From positions 62,001 to 126,000 of the forward strand of contig OZ038434.1 of NCBI GenBank assembly GCA_964036275.1: a stretch of 64,000 bases of DNA, read 5' to 3'. Below, one piece after another: positions 61,001-64,000 of this stretch (its first letter is position 1; each line of letters opens with the position of its first letter). A program made the position numbers and the translations under genes. The notes under the pieces were generated by a model. That model was not told the DNA's origin, made no database searches, and saw nothing but the letters and a program-made list of their open reading frames with translations. Source of the DNA: Litoditis marina. Taxonomy: Eukaryota; Nematoda; Chromadorea; Rhabditida; Rhabditidae.

Positions 61001-63702
61001 AGAACGTTGTAATGAGCGGGCAGATTGACCGATTTCGGCAGGTTACTCGTCTTTTCGTACTGAAATGCACAGTTTCAATTAAATTTACGGAACGAGTTCG
61101 GGTAAATATAATGTATAGAGTATTGAAATATTTGAGCAGTCGTTTATTTGAGCAGACTGATCAACAAACTACAACTGATTCGCGTTGAGACATGAAATGT
61201 ACATTCCCCCCCACTTAGAACAATTACGAGCTACAAAAGCGAGAGAGTGTCAATGAGGCCGCAGAAATCTGCGTCTCAATGACCCGCACACTCTCTCGTC
61301 GAGGCCGCTACAGAAGTGAGCTGGAGGTTCCCGAGTTTGGGCAACCAGCCATATCTGATGCACGCGGAAATTTGTCCAAAATACTTTCAAACATTCTTTA
61401 ATATGTCTTAGAATCTATAAATCTCGGAATCTAGAAGAAAGGTATGTCTTAGAATCTTAGACAATGATACGCATTCGAATTGAATACATTAATTGTCAAC
61501 CTCACCGTTTACAAAATTTAAACGGCCTAAACGCTTCAGATGCATACTGTAGGATTGTCGTAGAAATGAGAACGACTATACCTGATCACTGCTGGAGTAG
61601 TCCGTTGTGTCCTCGGCGTTGCTCTCTGGCTCGGTCCTGGCTCCATCGTCCAAACTTCTCTTGGGCTTCTCTTGAACGGGGGGCAGGGAGCCGGCACGCA
61701 GGTCAGCCAAGGTTTGCACCTGAATTCGATCACGTTGGAGAGAGAAAGCCAATTGAGACGAAGATGTTGCGCTTTAAAAGGGACAACATATTCTTTTAGA
61801 AAATATTTCCCAGCCACTGCTATTCCAAATGTTCATATATCACGTCTGCAATCTGAAGTTTATCGTCTGACCATCTAAAATTACATGGAGTGAACTACTA
61901 TTATAGTAACAAATATGGTACGTGAACAAGTTCTTCTCATAAAGTTCTTATGAAAAATTACCTGATAGGGTAGGTTCTGCCTGACGGGCCCTGTACCAAG
62001 TCGTGCATCGAATTGTTCGTGGTACGAAATATAGGATGAGGTCATCGGTTGAGGTTGGTGACGAGCTGGGTCAGAACTGGACGGAACCACCGTAGTCGAA
62101 TGCTGCAACTGGAGTTTTAGATTGTATTTCATTATACACATGAACAGTTTGGTATCATTCTAATATTGACGAGATAACCTCATAAACAATCTATGATGAT
62201 TCTATAGTTAATACTCTACAGCGTTGACAGATTGCATGTAGTCTATAGCATGTTCACCGGGTTGTCATGAGAACGATGAACTTAAAATTGAATGGGTTGC
62301 CACCGCTATAGATGTAGATCATTAGATAATTATACGTGACATTATGTTGTTTGAGCGCCGAACAGCAGCGCAATCAATCAATAAAAGCGAAGTAGGTATA
62401 GCGTTTTCTGTATGTTGCTCTATCCCGCTGTGTTTGTAGTTTGATATCTTTGATTTTCGGTGAAAAACAAAATAAAAACTATGGCCTGTGTCGACATCAA
62501 ACTACAACGTTGACTTGGTCATTCGCCATGGCACTAACCGGCGGTACGGTCTGTTGTATTTCGCTGGTGATCTTTGTCTCCAACGACTGTAATCGCTGCA
62601 CCAGGTTCTGAACTTGTTCCAATAGTTCTCGATTGGCACTCAACAGCTGGTGGGTACGCGACTGGAAAAACGGTCTTAATTCCATATTCGAACTACAAAT
62701 ATGTTTATATATTCACACCAACAAAATCGAAAACAGGAAAAGTTCTTAGACTTTTTGGAGTTTCATGGATGAAACCCAGGAAAATCATTTAAAGCCGAAT
62801 CTCCGATTTCGTAGACTTATAGAGGGTTGTCCTTGAACTTCATACAAAGAACATAAATTTAAACTAGTTATGGGTTTCTCATTTTCATACAATAATTGTT
62901 AGCAGGGATATATTATGGCCGTGTTTACCTGAGCCTCGAGCCTGGCCGTAGTTTCACTAGTCAATTGGTCCCGTAGCAGTTGAACTTGGCAGCCTGCCAC
63001 CTGAGCTGACTGCTGAGCCTGGTCCAGCTGCGATCGAATCAACTGCTGATTGTACTGCAACAATAGAACGATGTTCAAATCTTTTCATGAGATATATCAC
63101 ATACAATTCTCATGAGATTGAATGGACTGCCACCGCGCTAGATATAAGTCATTAGATAGTTATGTGTGACATAATTTCGACAGAACAAAGCAAATACAAG
63201 AATATGCACGTTGCTTCCTGATTTTATGCTTTTTCTGAATGTTTGACTTTATTATAGAACTGATTGAACTGCCGGACAAACTTATCGAAATAAATTTCGT
63301 TTGCACGCATGACAGCAACTACAATATACATTTCGTTCTTGGAGTTCTTCCACAAATTCGTCTTTGAAAACGAAATCAAAACATACAGATTGGTCGGTGT
63401 TAGGTGTTTGAAACCTTTAAGCATGCATCAGCTGTTGTTGTTAGTCAGAGGGCAGAGTACGTATGCTAGAAGATCCCGGCACCTTCATCACATCCTGCGT
63501 CTCCTCAAACATACGCTATTTCTCTGCTCTCACATCCTGCCGGGATGTTAGAGACGAGAAATAGTGAGGCAGAGCGAGAGACGCAGTATGGGATGGAGGT
63601 GCCGGGATCTTCTAGCACATGTACTCAGGTTATGTGTGATTATCTCACCTGTTCTAATGACCTATTCAACGTGGCCGCCGAGTCGGGATTATTCGGGTCC
63701 AC
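58087..63702 (-). CDS. NOS1AP: NOS1AP/CAPON (DYC-1) homologue, C-terminal part (5' end outside window)
   Basis: CAPON is an adaptor with an N-terminal PTB domain, a central coiled coil and a C-terminal PDZ ligand; the C. elegans homologue DYC-1 acts at muscle attachment sites. Eleven exons stay in frame: 63702-63649, 63054-62929, 62661-62539, 62102-61962, 61719-61582, 61059-60892, 60402-60355, 60093-60020, 59722-59551, 59225-59148 and 58287-58087. About 440 residues are visible and the PTB domain must lie to the right. The diagnostic part is the coiled coil, with [20 protein letters not shown] followed by [19 protein letters not shown], closely like vertebrate NOS1AP. The rest is long, acidic and proline/serine-rich ([27 protein letters not shown]). 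The C-terminus HSFVI fits a class II PDZ ligand. The exon 60093-60020 and its junction to 59722 are the least certain; the frame closes but the acceptor (TTGAG) is poor. Confidence 0.8.
60727..60850. mobile_element. GATTATGTGGTCC foldback family, copy 4
   Basis: AAAGAAGGACGATTATGTGG at the left is mirrored by GTCCACATTATCGTCGTTCT at the right. It lies in a NOS1AP-homologue intron. Confidence 0.8.
63455..63626. mobile_element. GTACGTATGCTAGAAGATCC palindromic MITE, copy 3
   Basis: Same family, inserted about 20 bp from the end of the NOS1AP-homologue exon 63649-63702. Confidence 0.82.
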
Positions 63703-64000
63703 CTAGAATAGGAGCGAACTGAACATAAGGAAAGCGGGTGCACATTTTAATGAAAGTATAACTTCAAGTTTTGATGTGCGTTGTTAGCATAGAGCCCACA
63801 TACGGGAAAAATATCAGCGCCTCCACAAATATACTCTGTGTTCCTGCCTCAAGAACATTGCTCAGAATGAGAAATACAGGATAAGATCAAGACGTCGCGA
63901 AAGCCCAGCACACGTACTCAGGTTGAATGAAAGAAGTGTGGAATGAGTCAGATTTAAATATTTCTATCACGTTTTGGTTGTAAGCCTGACTTTTGATTTC
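63703..64000. other. NOS1AP-homologue intron, right edge
   Basis: About 300 bp upstream of the last visible NOS1AP-like exon. I see no further exon. Confidence 0.5.

Overview
This is animal nuclear DNA with split genes: GT-AG introns, mostly T-rich acceptors (TTTTCAG type) and many short inverted-repeat elements. I spliced exons by eye. Reading phases close across every junction used, except in one stretch of the ion-channel gene. A nematode is the best fit. The window holds a precursor resembling C. elegans NLP-7 and a DUF273 protein, a family best known from nematodes. In addition, every gene whose start codon lies inside the window has a splice acceptor 1-12 nt before its ATG, as expected for spliced-leader trans-splicing. 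I cannot name the species.

Layout. Plus strand, 1.6-21.5 kb: the 3' part of PSME4 (PA200/Blm10 proteasome activator), then DUS4L (tRNA dihydrouridine synthase), then TM9SF2 (nonaspanin), in tandem. Minus strand, 22.1-25.1 kb: an eight-exon neuropeptide precursor of NLP-7 type encoding eight amidated peptides. From 25.1 to 39.9 kb I find no gene, only layers of palindromic repeats. Minus strand, 39.9-45.9 kb: a ten-exon DUF273 type II membrane protein with a DSD motif. From 45.9 to 50.4 kb there are nested repeats and a tRNA-like relic. Plus strand, 50.4-56.5 kb: an atypical Cys-loop ligand-gated channel subunit. Minus strand, 58.1-63.7 kb: the C-terminal part of a NOS1AP/CAPON (DYC-1) homologue, whose start lies beyond the right edge.

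Function. The first three genes are housekeeping (proteasome, tRNA modification, endomembrane traffic). The others suggest neuronal or muscle signalling (peptide precursor, receptor channel, CAPON adaptor), but nothing in the sequence shows that they work together. The most interesting item is the neuropeptide gene. It has eight copies of one peptide, every internal exon is a multiple of three bases, and the repeated intron position falls inside the Arg codon of the DPR core, so each mature peptide is assembled from two exons.
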